Shown: positions 18,801 to 26,630 of the stretch, piece by piece
Layout: each line of letters begins with the position of its first letter
How positions within the stretch are numbered: the stretch's first letter is position 1
Notes under the pieces: generated by a model
Database searches by the model: none
The model's input: the letters and a program-made list of their open reading frames with translations, nothing else
Told to the model about the DNA's origin: nothing
NCBI GenBank assembly: GCA_035944135.1
Contig: DASZBM010000002.1
Location: 1,550,001 to 1,614,000 of the forward strand
Direction of reading: 5' to 3'
From: Acidobacteriaceae bacterium
Lineage (GTDB): Bacteria; Acidobacteriota; Terriglobia; Terriglobales; Acidobacteriaceae
DNA length: 64,000 bases
Made by a program: the position numbers and the translations under genes

Positions 18801-19349
18801 GCCGTCCAGCGGAAGCGCCTCCGCCTCCTCGCCGGAGACGGTGTTCGATATCTCCGGTGTGACGGTCTGCACGGCCACCGGGCTCGCCTCGACGGTCACC
18901 GAGGTGTCCACCGAGCCCGCCTTCAACGTGGCGTTCACCTGGAACACCGCCAGCGGCTCGAGATCGATGCCGGTTTCACTGAAGGTCGCAAACCCAGGTG
19001 CCGTGATGTTGACGTTGTACTTTCCGTTCGGCAGACCGGTCTGCGTGAACGAGCCATCGGAGTTTGTCTTCGTCTTTGCAACCAACCTCGTGTCCAAATT
19101 GGTGAGCGTGACGATGGCTCCGGGAACCACGGCGCCCTGCGAGTCCTGGGCAATGCCGCTGATCGTGCCTGTCGTCGTGATCTGGCAGATGGACGGTCGC
19201 ACCCAGGCGATGACCAGCGCGAGGCAGACGAGCAGACCGCTGACGCGTGCCAGCAACGAGCTTTGCCCGCGGCGCAGACCTTTCGATGATTTCGCGGCGT
19301 TGCGCTTCGGCGTGGTCTCGTCTTGTGATACCGGTCTCTCGAATTTCAT
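15885..19349 (-). CDS. Oar-like TonB-dependent receptor with carboxypeptidase-regulatory-like domain
   Basis: Very large outer-membrane protein (1154 residues) of the class expanded in Acidobacteria, thought to take up carbohydrates or other large nutrients. A positively charged N-region precedes a hydrophobic signal segment (LLVCLALVIAWV). The carboxypeptidase-regulatory-like domain follows at about 55-140 (TGTISGIAQDSQGAVVPGA), then a plug domain beginning near residue 165 (LPLDGRNYEGLGQL). The long beta-barrel is rich in Asn, Tyr and Gly and ends LALKVKF with a C-terminal Phe. AAGGAGAA lies seven bases before the ATG. A good sigma70 promoter is found about 150 bases upstream. No TonB or regulator gene is adjacent. 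Confidence 0.93.
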   Translation of the reverse strand: MKFERPVSQDETTPKRNAAKSSKGLRRGQSSLLARVSGLLVCLALVIAWVRPSICQITTTGTISGIAQDSQGAVVPGAIVTLTNLDTRLVAKTKTNSDGSFTQTGLPNGKYNVNITAPGFATFSETGIDLEPLAVFQVNATLKAGSVDTSVTVEASPVAVQTVTPEISNTVSGEEAEALPLDGRNYEGLGQLMPGVVNTSPVNSMGPGGFATSNYLNINGGGSSGTFYTLDGIWNENTGNMTQTTITPVPDEIEEVKVLQNNYDAKYSLMGASVMVVQTKSGTSQFHGGAWEFLRNTFLDARNYFVPVSTGISPEEWNIYGYHVGGPVFIPHVYNTNRQRTFFYFNQQFLHEKQQGVVTGQTPLATMRGIGTPGNEALFPMTGVYGTAFLKDPTLTGSCNASSKTACFGTDGNGNWVIPANRINSSELALLNAMAVLPNYTTTNATNYINTKSAITGQKDEEGKVDHYITPKLHLMGELFWETQDAYNPNASRMGSPFTTNYDVFISDNKLAQVQLTQTYSANMANDTSIAMNNYVITHDFAGIISGSQISGYSQAFPYSGGYLENRLPHVTFSNGWSQFGTSANNTIPDATDLEDTVSDNWSWLRGHHFLQAGGEIVFGTKRQWSTVSNTTGDVNFNGYATGNPIADYLLGLPNTFAQGQDGVRKYIHYTITSPYVEDRWTASKRLTLSLGIRFYRMPFPGSQAGYSANFLPSLFNPATVPTVSIGGVLSGPYAAGYQNGIELNGKNGVPLNITNQHNYYFGPMGGFALDVFGDGKTSLRGGFSIVYNRNGGMGAACSQNCVSFPILNQTNLTDPTFPNVTGGTAPAPTAPSVTGMPNDYQVAMIKTFSLSAQQQLPGSFLMTLAGAGDFANHLSTSYNLNQPGPTGVYDFNPNLNVAGYSSAYYAPYQGYGTISWNNPIGVDNWTALEVSLKHPEVHHIYATVAYTWSHNLDNGGGFQNSYNLHSAYGNSTLNVPQVFTASVIYSVPLFGGKGLTHTLLGGWKVSDMTTLQSGSSLNLGITGSNLGPITRPNIVGTITYPKTWKPTVYGSNAFWFNPGTTAAPVFARPANGFYGNAGAGVLRGPGIEVSNMALYKDFDIRERVTVQFRAEYFNVFNHTNPNNPGTTFGSGTFGVITAAQQPRTGQLALKVKF

Positions 19350-19496
19350 CTCGCGATTCTCCTTGAAGTTTGGCTCCGGAACTCTTCGTGTCAGATTGTG
19401 CCCAGGAAGGCGCGAATGCTTGCCGGATAGACCCTCACCGTCCGCTGCTATTCAAAGTTCACAGCGGCAGAGAGGCTCATACCCCACCGGCTGGGC

Positions 19497-19526
19497 ACTA
19501 TAGATATCCAGAAATGCGATTGTCAA
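19497..19526 (-). promoter_or_regulatory. Sigma70 promoter of the Oar-like receptor
   Basis: On the minus strand a perfect TTGACA (19526-19521) is followed after 18 bases by TATAGT (19502-19497). Transcription would start near 19490, giving a leader of about 140 bases before the receptor start codon. The stretch 19350-19643 holds no gene. Confidence 0.65.
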
Positions 19527-19643
19527 GAGAGCGGTTTCTTAATCATGCCCAGACCGGATCGCGGCTTCTCTGCCGCGCCTACGATGACTCCCTGTCATCT
19601 CCTGTTGCGGTTCGTTTCGCAGCCTGCCTGAAGCTCTAGCGCC

Positions 19644-20888
19644 TCACGCAGGTTCGCTCTCGCTCGCCGGCATATGCACTATCGGTTGCGGATGCCGCCT
19701 GCTGAATCCGGTCATGTGCCGCACACCCGCCGCTGCAATGAACGTCAGTTCCAGCGCACAGACACCATCCCACTGCCAGCGCGACCACGCCAGTGACGCG
19801 AGCGCCGAACCCAGCGCTCCGCCAACGAAATAAATCGTCATGTAAATCGTGTTCAAGCGGCTGCGCGCCTGCGCTCCCAAACCAAAGATCCGTGTCTGGT
19901 TCGCAACCTGCATCATCTGCGCCCCGACATCGAGCGCCACCACCCCAATCACCAGCCCCGCCATGTGCATCGCCACGGTGGTCGATGCGCGCTCGGAAAG
20001 CCACAACCAGACATACGATCCGGTTAGCGTCGCGCCTGCAGCCGACACCACATATCGCGTTCCGCGCCGGTCCGAGAGCTTTCCGGCAAACGGCGCAACC
20101 ATCGCTCCCGCTGCGCCCACCACGCCGAACGTCCCCGCGACTCCCGGCCCCATGCCGTAGTGCGACTGCAAGAGGAACGCCAGCGTCGTCCAGAAGCAAC
20201 TGAACGACGCAAACACCAACGCGCCCAGGACACCGGCCTCGCGCAGCAACGGTTCGGTGCGGAACAGCGTCCACAACGACCGCATCGTCTCTGCGTAGGT
20301 CAGCGATTCACGCGCCTTCATCCGCGGCATCACGCGGTAGATGAACGGAACGAAGCACGCGTTCATCACCGCCGCCACGATGAACACGGTGCGCCAGCCA
20401 TTCAACCGGCTCAGCCATCCGGCAAAGGTTCGCGCCAGCAAAATGCCCAGCAGCAGCCCCGTCATGACCGTGCCGATCGCCCGTCCTCGTTGCTCGTGCG
20501 GCACAAGGTCCGGCGCTATCGGCAACGCGACATGAGTCACCGACGCCATCAGGCCAATCAGCACGCTCGCGGCAATCAGCCACGCCAGGTTCTGCGCGAA
20601 CGCCGCCAGCACCAACGCCACAGACACACCCGCGTACATCCGCAACATCAGCTTGCGACGTTCTGCGACATCTCCCAGCGGAACGAAGAACAGCAGGCCC
20701 GCGGCATAGCCTACCTGAGTCGCCACGGCCACAAAACCGATATGGCGCGCATCCTGCCCCAGGCTCTGGCCCATGACAGACAGCAGCGGCTGGTTGTAAT
20801 ACATGGACGCAACGCCGACCGCGCACGCCACCCCCAAAAAGGGCAACGCCCACCGTCCACTCAGCGCTGCATTTGTGCCTTCAGCCAT
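19644..20888 (-). CDS. MFS transporter, probable drug or sugar exporter
   Basis: Twelve-TM major facilitator superfamily protein of 414 residues, nearest to the arabinose-efflux/YnfM-like exporters. Motif A-like residues appear in VPLGDVAERRKLMLRM after TM2, and DRRGTRYVV occupies the corresponding loop of the second half. The start at 20888 follows TTGGAG with five-base spacing; a GTG at 20924 would add 12 residues. Substrate cannot be told. It is transcribed away from mnmA and has no obvious regulator beside it. Confidence 0.88.
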   Translation of the reverse strand: MAEGTNAALSGRWALPFLGVACAVGVASMYYNQPLLSVMGQSLGQDARHIGFVAVATQVGYAAGLLFFVPLGDVAERRKLMLRMYAGVSVALVLAAFAQNLAWLIAASVLIGLMASVTHVALPIAPDLVPHEQRGRAIGTVMTGLLLGILLARTFAGWLSRLNGWRTVFIVAAVMNACFVPFIYRVMPRMKARESLTYAETMRSLWTLFRTEPLLREAGVLGALVFASFSCFWTTLAFLLQSHYGMGPGVAGTFGVVGAAGAMVAPFAGKLSDRRGTRYVVSAAGATLTGSYVWLWLSERASTTVAMHMAGLVIGVVALDVGAQMMQVANQTRIFGLGAQARSRLNTIYMTIYFVGGALGSALASLAWSRWQWDGVCALELTFIAAAGVRHMTGFSRRHPQPIVHMPASESEPA

Positions 20889-20973
20889 TGGTCTCCAACT
20901 ATTTGAGTCTACACAGACTTCCACCCCAACTCTTCCACCGCGAGCCCAATCCTGTCTAACCGCTTTAGAACCT

Positions 20974-21007
20974 TCGCGAAACAGCTATCATCGCGGAACA
21001 GCTATCA
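20974..21007. repeat. Tandem 17-bp repeat before mnmA
   Basis: Two head-to-tail copies of TCGCGAAACAGCTATCA (20974-20990 and 20991-21007) differ at one base. Each ends in a TATCAT that resembles a -10 hexamer. Confidence 0.8.
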
Positions 21008-21047
21008 TTAAGAGTTGAGCCTTATGCAGGCCCGGAGCCAGACTGAG

Positions 21048-22157
21048 ATGGAGAACCAGACCATCGCGATTGCCATGTCCGGCGGCGTCGACTCCTCGAC
21101 CGTCGCCGCGATGCTGCACGCCCAGGGACATACCGTCGTCGGCCTCACCCTGCAGCTCTGGAACCAGCGCCGCCTCGCAGGCCGCGAGGGCATGCCCGAG
21201 TCCGTCCAGGGCCGCTGCTGTTCCATCGATGACGTATACGACGCCCGCCGAGTCGCCGAGCACCTCGGCATCCCCTACTACCTCGTCAACGCGCAGGACC
21301 GATTCGAGGCCGAGGTCGTTCGCCCCTTCGTCTCCGAGTACCTCGCCGGCCGCACGCCCATCCCCTGCACACTCTGCAACAACCACCTCAAGTTCGACCA
21401 GCTCCTGGCCACCGCACGCTCCATCGGCGCCGATAAGATCGCCACCGGACACTATGCGCGCAATCAATTCGACCCCGCTCGCAATCGCTGGGTGCTCTCC
21501 CGACCCGCCGACCGATCGAAGGACCAGACCTACTTTCTCTTCGGCCTCACGCAGGAGCAGCTCTCGCGCACGCTCTTTCCTCTCGGCGATCTGCACAAGC
21601 CCGCCGTTCGCGAGATGGCCGCCGACGCCGGACTCGCGCTCGCCGCCAAGCCTGACTCGCAGGAGATCTGCTTCATCCCCGGCGGCAGCTACTCGCAGTT
21701 CCTCAAGGCGTATCTCGATGAGCAGGGCCGCGAGCTCCCTGACTCCTCCGGCGAGCTCGTCTCGACTACCGGCGAAACACTCGGCCACCACGAAGGCATC
21801 CACGCCTTCACCGTCGGACAGCGCAAGGGCCTCGGCCTCAGCTCGCCCGACCCGCTCTACGTCCTCAAGATTCATCCCGACTCTCACCGCGTCGAAGTCG
21901 GGCCGGACACCGACCTCTACACGCGCACACTGCGCGCCGATCGCCTGAACTGGGTCTCCATCGCCGCGCCCGCCGAGCCCATCCGCGTCAGCATCAAGAT
22001 CCGCCACCGCCACGAGCCCGCGCCTGCCACGCTCCGCGTCATCAGCGACGACACAATCGAGGCCACGTTCGACGAGCCGCAGCGCGCCATCACGCCTGGC
22101 CAGTCCGCAGTCTTTTACCAGGAGGACGAGGTCGCCGGCGGCGGCTGGATCTTCTAG
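21048..22157 (+). CDS. mnmA: tRNA-specific 2-thiouridylase
   Basis: Catalyses ATP-dependent 2-thiolation of wobble uridine 34 in tRNA-Lys, -Glu and -Gln using sulfur relayed from a cysteine desulfurase. 369 residues from ATG 21048. The PP-loop SGGVDSS is at residues 11-17. The first catalytic Cys lies in IPCTLCNNHLKFDQL and the second in DSQEICFIPGG, with the KDQTYFLFGL tRNA-binding motif between. Starts at 21015 (TTG) or 21024 (ATG) would add up to 11 residues not typical of the family. Confidence 0.95.
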   Translation: MENQTIAIAMSGGVDSSTVAAMLHAQGHTVVGLTLQLWNQRRLAGREGMPESVQGRCCSIDDVYDARRVAEHLGIPYYLVNAQDRFEAEVVRPFVSEYLAGRTPIPCTLCNNHLKFDQLLATARSIGADKIATGHYARNQFDPARNRWVLSRPADRSKDQTYFLFGLTQEQLSRTLFPLGDLHKPAVREMAADAGLALAAKPDSQEICFIPGGSYSQFLKAYLDEQGRELPDSSGELVSTTGETLGHHEGIHAFTVGQRKGLGLSSPDPLYVLKIHPDSHRVEVGPDTDLYTRTLRADRLNWVSIAAPAEPIRVSIKIRHRHEPAPATLRVISDDTIEATFDEPQRAITPGQSAVFYQEDEVAGGGWIF

Positions 22158-22166
22158 CCCACCGTC

Positions 22167-22715
22167 TCAGTCCTCTCCCGTCAGCCCCCAGGGATAGACC
22201 ACCTTCCCGTCTTCCCGAACCACCGCACCCTGCGTCAGCCGCGCACGCTCAAAGCGACCCAGCCCCATAATGTGGAACACAGTCTCTCCGCTGGCGATCA
22301 GATAGTCCGTAACAATGCGGCGATGGCATCGCCACCACACCGCTTCCGAGCACATGGTCGCGCAACGCCGTTCGTGCCCCATGTCGAGCAGGTGACGCAG
22401 GCCGGCGCTGAACTCCGCAGACAGCGCATAATCCGCGTAGTTGTGGAAGCTCACATTTCGCCACAGACCGTTAACGTCCGGCGGTACAGACTTCACTGTC
22501 CCGCGACGCCCACCCAGCACGCCCATCAGCTCATACGAAATCCCGCAACGCGGCAGCTCCTCTGCTAGAGTCTCCTGGTTGAACTGCGGGTTCGTTCGCG
22601 ATCTCGGAAACTTCCTGATATCCGCGAGCAGTTCAATCTCAGCACTGCGTAACAACTCGACAAATTCTTCCAGGCTGCGATTGGAATGCCCTACCGTGAA
22701 GAATGGCAGCCTCAC
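22167..22715 (-). CDS. DUF488 domain-containing protein
   Basis: Small protein (182 residues) of the DUF488 family, of unknown biochemical function. Recognised by FFTVGHSNRSLEEFVELL at the N-terminus, DIRKFPRSRTNPQFN, YELMGVLGGRR and the Cys/His-rich CSEAVWWRCHRRIVTDYL, a possible metal site. It converges on mnmA with nine bases between stop codons. The DUF2945 gene lies two bases upstream on the same strand, so they are likely co-transcribed. Confidence 0.88.
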   Translation of the reverse strand: MRLPFFTVGHSNRSLEEFVELLRSAEIELLADIRKFPRSRTNPQFNQETLAEELPRCGISYELMGVLGGRRGTVKSVPPDVNGLWRNVSFHNYADYALSAEFSAGLRHLLDMGHERRCATMCSEAVWWRCHRRIVTDYLIASGETVFHIMGLGRFERARLTQGAVVREDGKVVYPWGLTGED

Positions 22716-22717
22716 GC

Positions 22718-22951
22718 TCAGCCCTTGCCGCGGTTCAGCGCGCTCTTGAGTGTTAGAGCGCCGCCCTTATGAGCAGCGACATGATCGGTCTTGTCGCTCT
22801 TGATCTCATACTGCGGATCGCTCTCCGAGGCATGGTGCGTATGCCCCTTGTAGTCGAAATCCCTGGTGTGCACAGCGATAACCGTCCCCGACACGTGACC
22901 TGCTTCAGAGTTCCAGCTCACGTGGTCGCCGATCTTGAACCTCTTCGTCAT
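22718..22951 (-). CDS. DUF2945 (Tudor-like) small protein
   Basis: 77-residue protein matching the DUF2945 / hypervirulence-associated Tudor family: KIGDHVSWNSEAGHVSGTV at the start, a middle with HASESDPQYEIKSDKT and the C-terminal HKGGALTL. The fold is predicted to be a small SH3/Tudor barrel; function unknown, often found in stress-related gene groups. It sits between DUF488 and the DUF948-like gene, all on the minus strand. Confidence 0.88.
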   Translation of the reverse strand: MTKRFKIGDHVSWNSEAGHVSGTVIAVHTRDFDYKGHTHHASESDPQYEIKSDKTDHVAAHKGGALTLKSALNRGKG

Positions 22952-22964
22952 CGCACGTTCGCGT

Positions 22965-23666
22965 CTAGCCGTACGGCGTCACCCGCTTCGTCTCACTCGC
23001 AGCGGTTGGTGTCGTGGTCTCGCGCACCGTCGTATACCGCGCTGCAACAGGCGTGCCAGCCGCCGTCGTGCCATAGGTGGTCCGCTCATCCACCTCGACC
23101 ACCGTCTCCACGTTCCGCTTGAAGGGCGACCGGTTCACCAGGGTCTCGGCACCGCGCTTCACCGCCTCAATAATCCCGGCAAGCTGCTGCACCGGCTTCC
23201 GCACGCTGTCCTGAACGGTGCGCGAGACATGATGCGCGGTGTTCAGCGCCTCGTTCACCATTCCGTCCACGCGCGCCACCTTCTCCTGCGTGCGCTTGTT
23301 CGCGTCCTTTACCGTCCGATTGATTTCGTCGGCCGTTGCGCTGTATTCATCCACCTTGGTCCGAACCGTGTAAGTGATCTGCTCCACGTTCGTGCTGATG
23401 GTGCGCACCTTCGGGCCCACATCCTCAATCAACAGGCGCGTCTTCTCGACCATCGGCGAGACCTTGGCCTCAGCCCGCTCGGCCATCCCTTCGAACTTGC
23501 GGATCAGCCTCAATCCCGTGAGACCCGCGATACAAACACCGAGAAACCCCGCGATAACCGCGATCGCGATGATCCCCATGAAGATCATCATCCAGTGGAC
23601 GTCGTGCTGAATCGATCCCGCGTCCTCCTGAAAAAAAGCCAGCGCCAGGCAGCTAACTGCGTGCAT
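22965..23666 (-). CDS. DUF948-like membrane-anchored coiled-coil protein
   Basis: About 233 residues. One strong membrane segment near residues 25-50 (FMGIIAIAVIAGFLGVCIAG) is followed by a long amphipathic helical region (about 60-170) with heptad patterning and many Lys, Glu, Val and Thr. A Thr-rich disordered tail follows. The layout resembles DUF948 proteins, which commonly occur beside YtxH-type genes as here. The start at 23666 follows a GAAGAGG; ATG codons further in would remove the first residues only. Function unknown, inferred envelope-associated. Confidence 0.72.
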   Translation of the reverse strand: MHAVSCLALAFFQEDAGSIQHDVHWMMIFMGIIAIAVIAGFLGVCIAGLTGLRLIRKFEGMAERAEAKVSPMVEKTRLLIEDVGPKVRTISTNVEQITYTVRTKVDEYSATADEINRTVKDANKRTQEKVARVDGMVNEALNTAHHVSRTVQDSVRKPVQQLAGIIEAVKRGAETLVNRSPFKRNVETVVEVDERTTYGTTAAGTPVAARYTTVRETTTPTAASETKRVTPYG

Positions 23667-23742
23667 CTCTTCACCTCTTCGAAACTTAATTGTGATGCCT
23701 TGCATCGAGCTGTCGCAATATCACCGCCAACCCGCCAAACAG

Positions 23743-23770
23743 AAGGGCCGGTCGCGACGAACCGGCCCTT
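23743..23770 (-). terminator. Hairpin terminator after the YtxH gene
   Basis: AAGGGCCGGT and ACCGGCCCTT form a perfect 10-base stem around an 8-base loop, 20 bases after the stop of the minus-strand YtxH gene. The T-tract on that strand is short, so it may act partly or in both directions. Confidence 0.65.
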
Positions 23771-23790
23771 CGCGTCCTTCCGAAGAACCT

Positions 23791-24183
23791 TTACGCCTGC
23801 GGCGTCTCCGAGGTCTTCGACATGTAAGCCTGTTTTCCAGCGTCCACAGCCGCCGTCACCGCGTCCGCCTGGCTCTGAACAAGGTCCTTGCCCTTGTCCA
23901 CGTACTGCGACCATTGGGTGCGGCCCTTGTCGTAGTACTCCTTGCCCTTGTCGACATACTGGCCGAGCGCATCGCGGCCCTGCTGCACATACTGGCCGGC
24001 CTGTTCCCTGCCCTGGTTGTAAATCTGGTTCGCCTTGTCACGGGCCTCCATCGCGCTCTGCATCAGTTCGTCGCGCGTCTCCTTGCCGGACTTCGGCGCA
24101 TAGAGAACACCCACAAGAGCCCCAATCCCGAGACCCGCCAGAAACCATCCAAACCCGCTTACGCTGCTGTCGTTATCCGCCAT
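23791..24183 (-). CDS. YtxH domain-containing protein
   Basis: 130-residue protein. The N-terminal glycine-rich membrane segment (GFGWFLAGLGIGALVGVLYAPKSG) is the YtxH signature. The rest is a charged helical region in which QYV recurs at near-regular spacing (QYVQQG, QYVDKG, QYVDKG). YtxH proteins are linked to general stress in Firmicutes; here the role is inferred only. AGGAG precedes the ATG. It is first in the minus-strand group leading to the DUF948-like gene, although a terminator hairpin separates them. Confidence 0.85.
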   Translation of the reverse strand: MADNDSSVSGFGWFLAGLGIGALVGVLYAPKSGKETRDELMQSAMEARDKANQIYNQGREQAGQYVQQGRDALGQYVDKGKEYYDKGRTQWSQYVDKGKDLVQSQADAVTAAVDAGKQAYMSKTSETPQA

Positions 24184-24217
24184 AGTCTTCTCCTAATCCT
24201 TCGAATTCACCACACTC

Positions 24218-24234
24218 CTCGAACCATGTTCGAG
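24218..24234. promoter_or_regulatory. Operator-like palindrome upstream of YtxH gene
   Basis: CTCGAAC and GTTCGAG form perfect 7-base arms around CAT, 35 bases before the YtxH start. It looks like a dimeric repressor site. It resembles the Gram-positive LexA box but has a 3-base rather than 4-base centre, so LexA is doubtful. Confidence 0.35.
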
Positions 24235-24602
24235 AGCGTCTTGTTGGGTCAAAACCGGTGTTGTTGTTCCCGGTCAATACCTTGGCGCATTGCCAGGCGC
24301 AAAGCCTCGCGTAAGGTACCCGTCCATGCGGGTAGATGCCTGCCGGGGCAGCTTCGGTTGCGTTCTCCCGATGCTTCTCCGGTGCAGTGGAGAGTAGCAC
24401 AAAGATCTGCTCCGTGCACCGCGTCACCCGCATCCTACTGCCGAAGAATGTTTATGATCCGCGCTGGAGTGCAGCCTTGCCCTTCTCCACATTTATGTCC
24501 TTTGGCCGACACTTCGCCACGGGAGTACACTGCCCTCAGGAGCTATCCCGCTCCCCCCACCTGCGCGCCCCCCGGCCGGGCGCACCCAGAGATTGAGATC
24601 CT
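24235..24602. other. Intergenic region without a supported gene
   Basis: Between the divergent YtxH and GH57 genes I see no coding frame with family-like sequence and no strong promoter pair. There is a weak inverted repeat (TGGC and GCCA around 24280) and a GC-rich run just before the GH57 start. It presumably carries the promoters of both genes. Confidence 0.6.
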
Positions 24603-26507
24603 GTGAGTCAACCAGCGTCCAAGCCGCGTGGATATCTAAACCTCACGTTGCACGCCCATCTGCCCTATGTCGTTAACCACGGCAGTTGGCCCCACGGCAT
24701 CGAGTGGCTTCTCGAGGCTGCCGCGGAAACCTATCTTCCGCTGCTCCGCACGCTCGATCGCCTCGACCGCGACAACATCCCGCTCAACTGCAATCTGAAT
24801 CTTTCCCCCATTCTGCTCGAGCAGCTCGCGCATCCTGTCTTCCGCGCCGAGTTCCCCCGCTATCTCGAACGCAAGATCCTCGCCGCGCGAGAAGACGAGT
24901 CCTTCTTCCTCTCCATCGGCGAACACACCTACGCCGAGACCGCCCGTTTCTGGCAAAGCTTCTTCACCGAAGCCTCCCAGCAGTTCGCCGCGCTCAACCA
25001 GGACATCGTCGCCGGCTTCCGCAGCTACGCCGACCGCGGCATCATCGAGGTCATCACCTGCACCGCCACGCACGGCTACATGCCGCTGCTCGGCACAGAC
25101 GAGAGCCTCCGCGCGCAGGTCCGCGTCGCCGTCGCCACGCACGAGAAGCATCTCGGCCGCCGCCCCCGTGGGATCTGGGCGCCCGAGTGCGGCTATCGGC
25201 CGTCCGGCCTCTGGTCCTATCCCGTCGCCCCTGAAGGCACCACCGAACCACCAAGCTTCCCGCGCATCGGCATCGAGCAGGCGCTGAGCGAATCCTCGCT
25301 GGAGTTCTTCTTCGTCGATACCCACCTTGTCCAGGAATCCGCGCGCGTTCACTCGCCCTACGAATTTCTTCGCCGCACGACAGCCAACGCAGGCCAGCCC
25401 AACGCCGGCTTCAACGCGCCAGACGATCGCCGCATCTATCATCCCTTCTACGTCGAGGGCCCCTACAAGAAGAGCGAAGCCGTCACCATCTTCCCGCGCG
25501 ATCCCCGCACCGGCCTGCAGGTCTGGTCCGGCGACTCCGGCTACCCTGGCGACGAGAACTATCTCGACTTCCACAAAAAGCGCTGGCCCGGCGGCCATCG
25601 CTACTGGCGCGTCACCGGCCCGCGCGTCGACATCGGCGACAAGCAGCCCTACATCCCCTCCGTCGCCGCACAGCGCATCCGCGAGCACGCCGACCATTTC
25701 GTTCATCTCGTCTACCAGGCCCTCGAGCGCGGCTTCAACGACCCCGTGCCACCCATCCTCTGCTCGCCCTTCGACGCGGAGCTCTTTGGCCATTGGTGGT
25801 TCGAAGGCGTTGCGTGGCTCGAAGCTGTCGCCCGCATCCTGCATGACTACGACACTGGGATCGTCCTCACCACCTGCTCGTCCTATCTCGACAACTTCCC
25901 GCGCGGCGGCTTCCTCGCTTTGCATGAAGGCTCCTGGGGCGCCGAGGGCAACAACCAGGTCTGGCTGAACAACGAAACCACCTGGACCTACCGGCAGATC
26001 TACGCCGCCGAGCTCGCCTGCCGCGAAATCTGCACGTCATCCAAATGGCGCGACGGTGGCCTCGGCGAACGCATCGTCAAGCAGCTCTGCCGCGAGCTCC
26101 TGCTCCTGGAATCCTCTGACTGGCAGTTCCTCATCACCACCGGCGCCGCCCGCGACTACGCCGAGCTCCGCTTCAACACCCACCGCGATCAGTTCAACGA
26201 AATCCGCGCGCTCTACGAAACTCTCCATGGCGACGATGCCGCGCAACTCTCCGAAGACCAGCTCAATCGTCTCGCTTTCATCGAAGACCGGGACAACATC
26301 TTCGCCGACATCGACCCCTCCTTCTGGGCGATCGGCGCACATGCCACCCGCCCGTCAACCCGGCCCAACGGTTCGCCGAAGATCATCGATGAAGCCCTGC
26401 CCACTGATCCCCTTGACACCCCCATCGACGATGGCACCGTAAGCGAAGTCCACAAGTTCCTTCTCCCGCTCGACTCCAGCACCAAGGACGCGGATGACCC
26501 CGTCTAG
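24603..26507 (+). CDS. Glycoside hydrolase family 57, probable alpha-glucan branching enzyme
   Basis: Cytoplasmic alpha-glucan enzyme of family GH57 (634 residues, GTG start). The N-terminal barrel begins NLTLHAHLPYVV. The nucleophile Glu is near residue 195 in IWAPECGYRP, and the acid/base Asp is near residue 391 in FDAELFGHWWFEG. The C-terminal helical region (DWQFLITTGAARDYAELRF) matches the DUF1957-type domain of 1,4-alpha-glucan branching enzymes. Amylase or 4-alpha-glucanotransferase activity cannot be excluded. There is no signal peptide. The ribosome site is weak. The last 50 residues are polar and probably disordered. Confidence 0.88.
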   Translation: MSQPASKPRGYLNLTLHAHLPYVVNHGSWPHGIEWLLEAAAETYLPLLRTLDRLDRDNIPLNCNLNLSPILLEQLAHPVFRAEFPRYLERKILAAREDESFFLSIGEHTYAETARFWQSFFTEASQQFAALNQDIVAGFRSYADRGIIEVITCTATHGYMPLLGTDESLRAQVRVAVATHEKHLGRRPRGIWAPECGYRPSGLWSYPVAPEGTTEPPSFPRIGIEQALSESSLEFFFVDTHLVQESARVHSPYEFLRRTTANAGQPNAGFNAPDDRRIYHPFYVEGPYKKSEAVTIFPRDPRTGLQVWSGDSGYPGDENYLDFHKKRWPGGHRYWRVTGPRVDIGDKQPYIPSVAAQRIREHADHFVHLVYQALERGFNDPVPPILCSPFDAELFGHWWFEGVAWLEAVARILHDYDTGIVLTTCSSYLDNFPRGGFLALHEGSWGAEGNNQVWLNNETTWTYRQIYAAELACREICTSSKWRDGGLGERIVKQLCRELLLLESSDWQFLITTGAARDYAELRFNTHRDQFNEIRALYETLHGDDAAQLSEDQLNRLAFIEDRDNIFADIDPSFWAIGAHATRPSTRPNGSPKIIDEALPTDPLDTPIDDGTVSEVHKFLLPLDSSTKDADDPV

Positions 26508-26550
26508 CTACCGGTTCGTCGAGCTCCCAGGTCGTCGAGCTTCCAGGTAC

Positions 26551-26626
26551 CCCGAGGCTTTAGCCTCGGGTCTCTTAGCAGCAGAAAATAGAAGGGGGCT
26601 TTAGCCCCTGAGGCATGTCTTTTTTT
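26551..26626. repeat. Two REP-like hairpins with T-run
   Basis: CCCGAGGCTTTAGCCTCGGG (26551-26570) and GGGGCTTTAGCCCC (26595-26608) are two palindromes sharing a GGCTTTAGCC core, followed by a run of T at 26620-26626. They resemble small repeats scattered between genes in Acidobacteria and may also end GH57 transcription. Confidence 0.7.
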
Positions 26627-26630
26627 ACCA

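Noticed and set aside
17796-19289. Long plus-strand open frame of about 497 codons opposite the Oar-like receptor
   Set aside because: Arg- and His-rich composition typical of a GC-rich antisense shadow; the minus strand has clear domain order and signal peptide.
22935-24185. 416-codon plus-strand frame spanning the DUF948-like and YtxH genes
   Set aside because: Opposite strand has recognised families with ribosome sites; this frame crosses two genes and a terminator.
24218-24234. LexA/SOS box
   Set aside because: Arms fit CGAAC/GTTCG but the centre is 3 bases instead of 4, and the downstream YtxH gene is not an SOS gene.
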